Source of the DNA: Candidatus Dadabacteria bacterium
GTDB taxonomy: Bacteria > Desulfobacterota_D > UBA1144 > Nemesobacterales > UBA2774
Length of the DNA stretch: 6,116 bases
NCBI GenBank assembly: GCA_030632765.1
Contig: DAOVUC010000106.1
Coordinates: 1-6,116 of the forward strand
Reading direction: 5' to 3'
Position 1 is the stretch's first letter; each line of letters opens with the position of its first letter. The position numbers and the translations under genes are program-made. The notes below the pieces were generated by a model. The model was given only the letters and a program-made list of their open reading frames with translations, made no database searches and had not been told where the DNA came from. Below, piece after piece: positions 5,278 through 6,116 of this stretch.

Positions 5278-5994
5278 TTATGCAGCCGATTCCTTCGCCT
5301 TTGGTTTGGATATATGAAGTCCTACAAGGCGTGCGACCATTATGGTGAGATAGAGCTGGCCGACTATTGCTTCAAGCGAAGCAAGTGAGCGCGCCTGGTC
5401 TGTAATGGCTTCAATGTTTCCATATCCGACTGTCGTAAGTGTTGTATAGCTGAAAAAGAGAAAATCCGGACCCCCATGAAGAAGCTGTCCATCGCTATCT
5501 ATGAATGAGCCGGGATAGAAAATCTCAATTATCACATAAAGCGCACCCCATGTAAGACCTATGAGCATATAAACGCATATTGAAGCAAATAGTATCTCTG
5601 CTGTTATCTCGCGGCTTTTAATTATGTGCACGAAAATTCTATATGTTGTATAGGCGAAGAGTAGGAACGCAAATATAATTTCTTCTTTAATCAATAGGGT
5701 ATAATCGGTCTTAAAAAGCGGGAAGTTCAACAAAATTATTAGAAACCACGGCATTGCAAGTAAAAGCGCTATTACGGTATAAAGTTTTTTATCCGCTACT
5801 GCAATCACTAACATTATCATTACTATAGTAGTTAGCAGGCTGAATATTATTTGCCCCATAATCTCGCCCTGTACATAGGGGTAGGCTACTATGAGGAGAA
5901 GGAGCGACCCGGTAAGATAGGCGAACCTCTTCTTCCTTATACTATCTCTTATTCTTGAAAATATACTATCTCCCTGATTCTGAGTTTTACTCAT
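5278..5994 (-). CDS. Potassium channel family protein with TVGYG filter
   Basis: This 238-residue inner-membrane protein ends in an ion-channel module: an outer helix (about 132-158), a pore helix and selectivity filter in DFLFFSYTTLTTVGYGN (177-193, filter TVGYG at 188-192), and an inner helix (about 203-226). Before it lie four hydrophobic segments (about 25-41, 45-66, 71-90, 104-122), so the layout is six segments. The fourth has no ladder of Arg or Lys, so it is not a classic voltage sensor. The filter indicates K+ selectivity when assembled as a tetramer. There is no RCK or cyclic-nucleotide domain; the short C-terminal tail (SKPKAKESAA) is basic and cytoplasmic. I chose ATG 5994-5992 because GGAGG (6004-6000) lies 5 bases upstream; the longer in-frame starts at 6009 (TTG) and 6006 (ATG) precede or overlap that site. 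It converges on the NTF2-like gene. Confidence 0.9.
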   Translation of the reverse strand: MSKTQNQGDSIFSRIRDSIRKKRFAYLTGSLLLLIVAYPYVQGEIMGQIIFSLLTTIVMIMLVIAVADKKLYTVIALLLAMPWFLIILLNFPLFKTDYTLLIKEEIIFAFLLFAYTTYRIFVHIIKSREITAEILFASICVYMLIGLTWGALYVIIEIFYPGSFIDSDGQLLHGGPDFLFFSYTTLTTVGYGNIEAITDQARSLASLEAIVGQLYLTIMVARLVGLHISKPKAKESAA

Positions 5995-5999
5995 TATTT

Positions 6000-6004
6000 C
6001 CTCC
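6000..6004 (-). promoter_or_regulatory. Ribosome binding site deciding the channel start
   Basis: GGAGG on the minus strand, 5 bases before ATG 5994. The same block ATGGAGGAAATA precedes the NTF2-like gene (4800-4811). Confidence 0.7.
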
Positions 6005-6009
6005 ATCAA

Positions 6010-6116
6010 ATGTTTATTCTTATTGATAAATATAACAATAAACTTGAAAACTATATAGCAGTGTTCTAGTAGTCTTCTTTATTAGGTGAGTTCTGGTTAT
6101 GAAAAGTTAGTAAAAA
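6010..6116. other. Upstream region of the channel gene, to the window edge
   Basis: These 107 AT-rich bases must include the leftward promoter of the channel. TATAGT (minus strand, around 6050-6055) resembles a -10 box but has no good -35 partner. No gene is visible. Confidence 0.4.

Noticed and set aside
1..6116. Defence system, CRISPR array, transposon, phage or retroelement
   Set aside because: I looked for spaced direct repeats, terminal inverted repeats, transposase, reverse-transcriptase or nuclease motifs and tRNA-like folds and saw none; the genes are ordinary envelope and metabolic types.

Overview
The window looks like chromosomal DNA from a Gram-negative bacterium with strong Shine-Dalgarno sites and AT-rich intergenic stretches. 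Three genes face the cell envelope or periplasm with Sec-type signal peptides, and two encode inner-membrane transporters or channels. Base composition is moderate, somewhat below 50% GC by eye. I cannot place the organism firmly. The mix of proteins (thaumatin-fold secreted protein, ChrR-type cupin, Gram-negative-type linear amide hydrolase) would fit an uncultured environmental proteobacterium or deltaproteobacterium-like lineage, but that is only an impression.

Layout. Positions 1-249 (-) hold the N-terminal 83 codons of a secreted thaumatin-like protein that runs off the left edge. A 338-bp gap (250-587) contains a very good intrinsic terminator serving the next gene, a small secreted protein of unknown function (588-863, -). 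Across a divergent intergenic region, an apparent two-gene operon runs rightward: a 14-TM DHA2-family (EmrB/QacA-like) drug exporter (1055-2635, +) and, 23 bp later, a double-cupin protein of the ChrR cupin type (2659-3348, +). It converges on a signal-peptide-bearing choloylglycine hydrolase / penicillin V acylase family enzyme (3412-4515, -). A divergent control region (4516-4810), with stacked dyad symmetries over a candidate promoter, separates that enzyme from an NTF2/SnoaL-like protein (4811-5194, +). The last gene is a K+-selective-type ion channel (5278-5994, -), converging on the NTF2-like gene.

How the genes relate. The only strong functional linkage visible is exporter plus cupin. 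The cupin may help with oxidative or toxic-compound stress, or modify something that the pump handles, but this is inference. The other genes are monocistronic and alternate in direction. I saw no mobile element, CRISPR array, tRNA, rRNA, phage gene or defence cassette, so this looks like an ordinary chromosomal region. Three gene starts needed care: the double cupin, the NTF2-like protein and the channel each have a longer reading frame, but the Shine-Dalgarno sequence points to an internal ATG.
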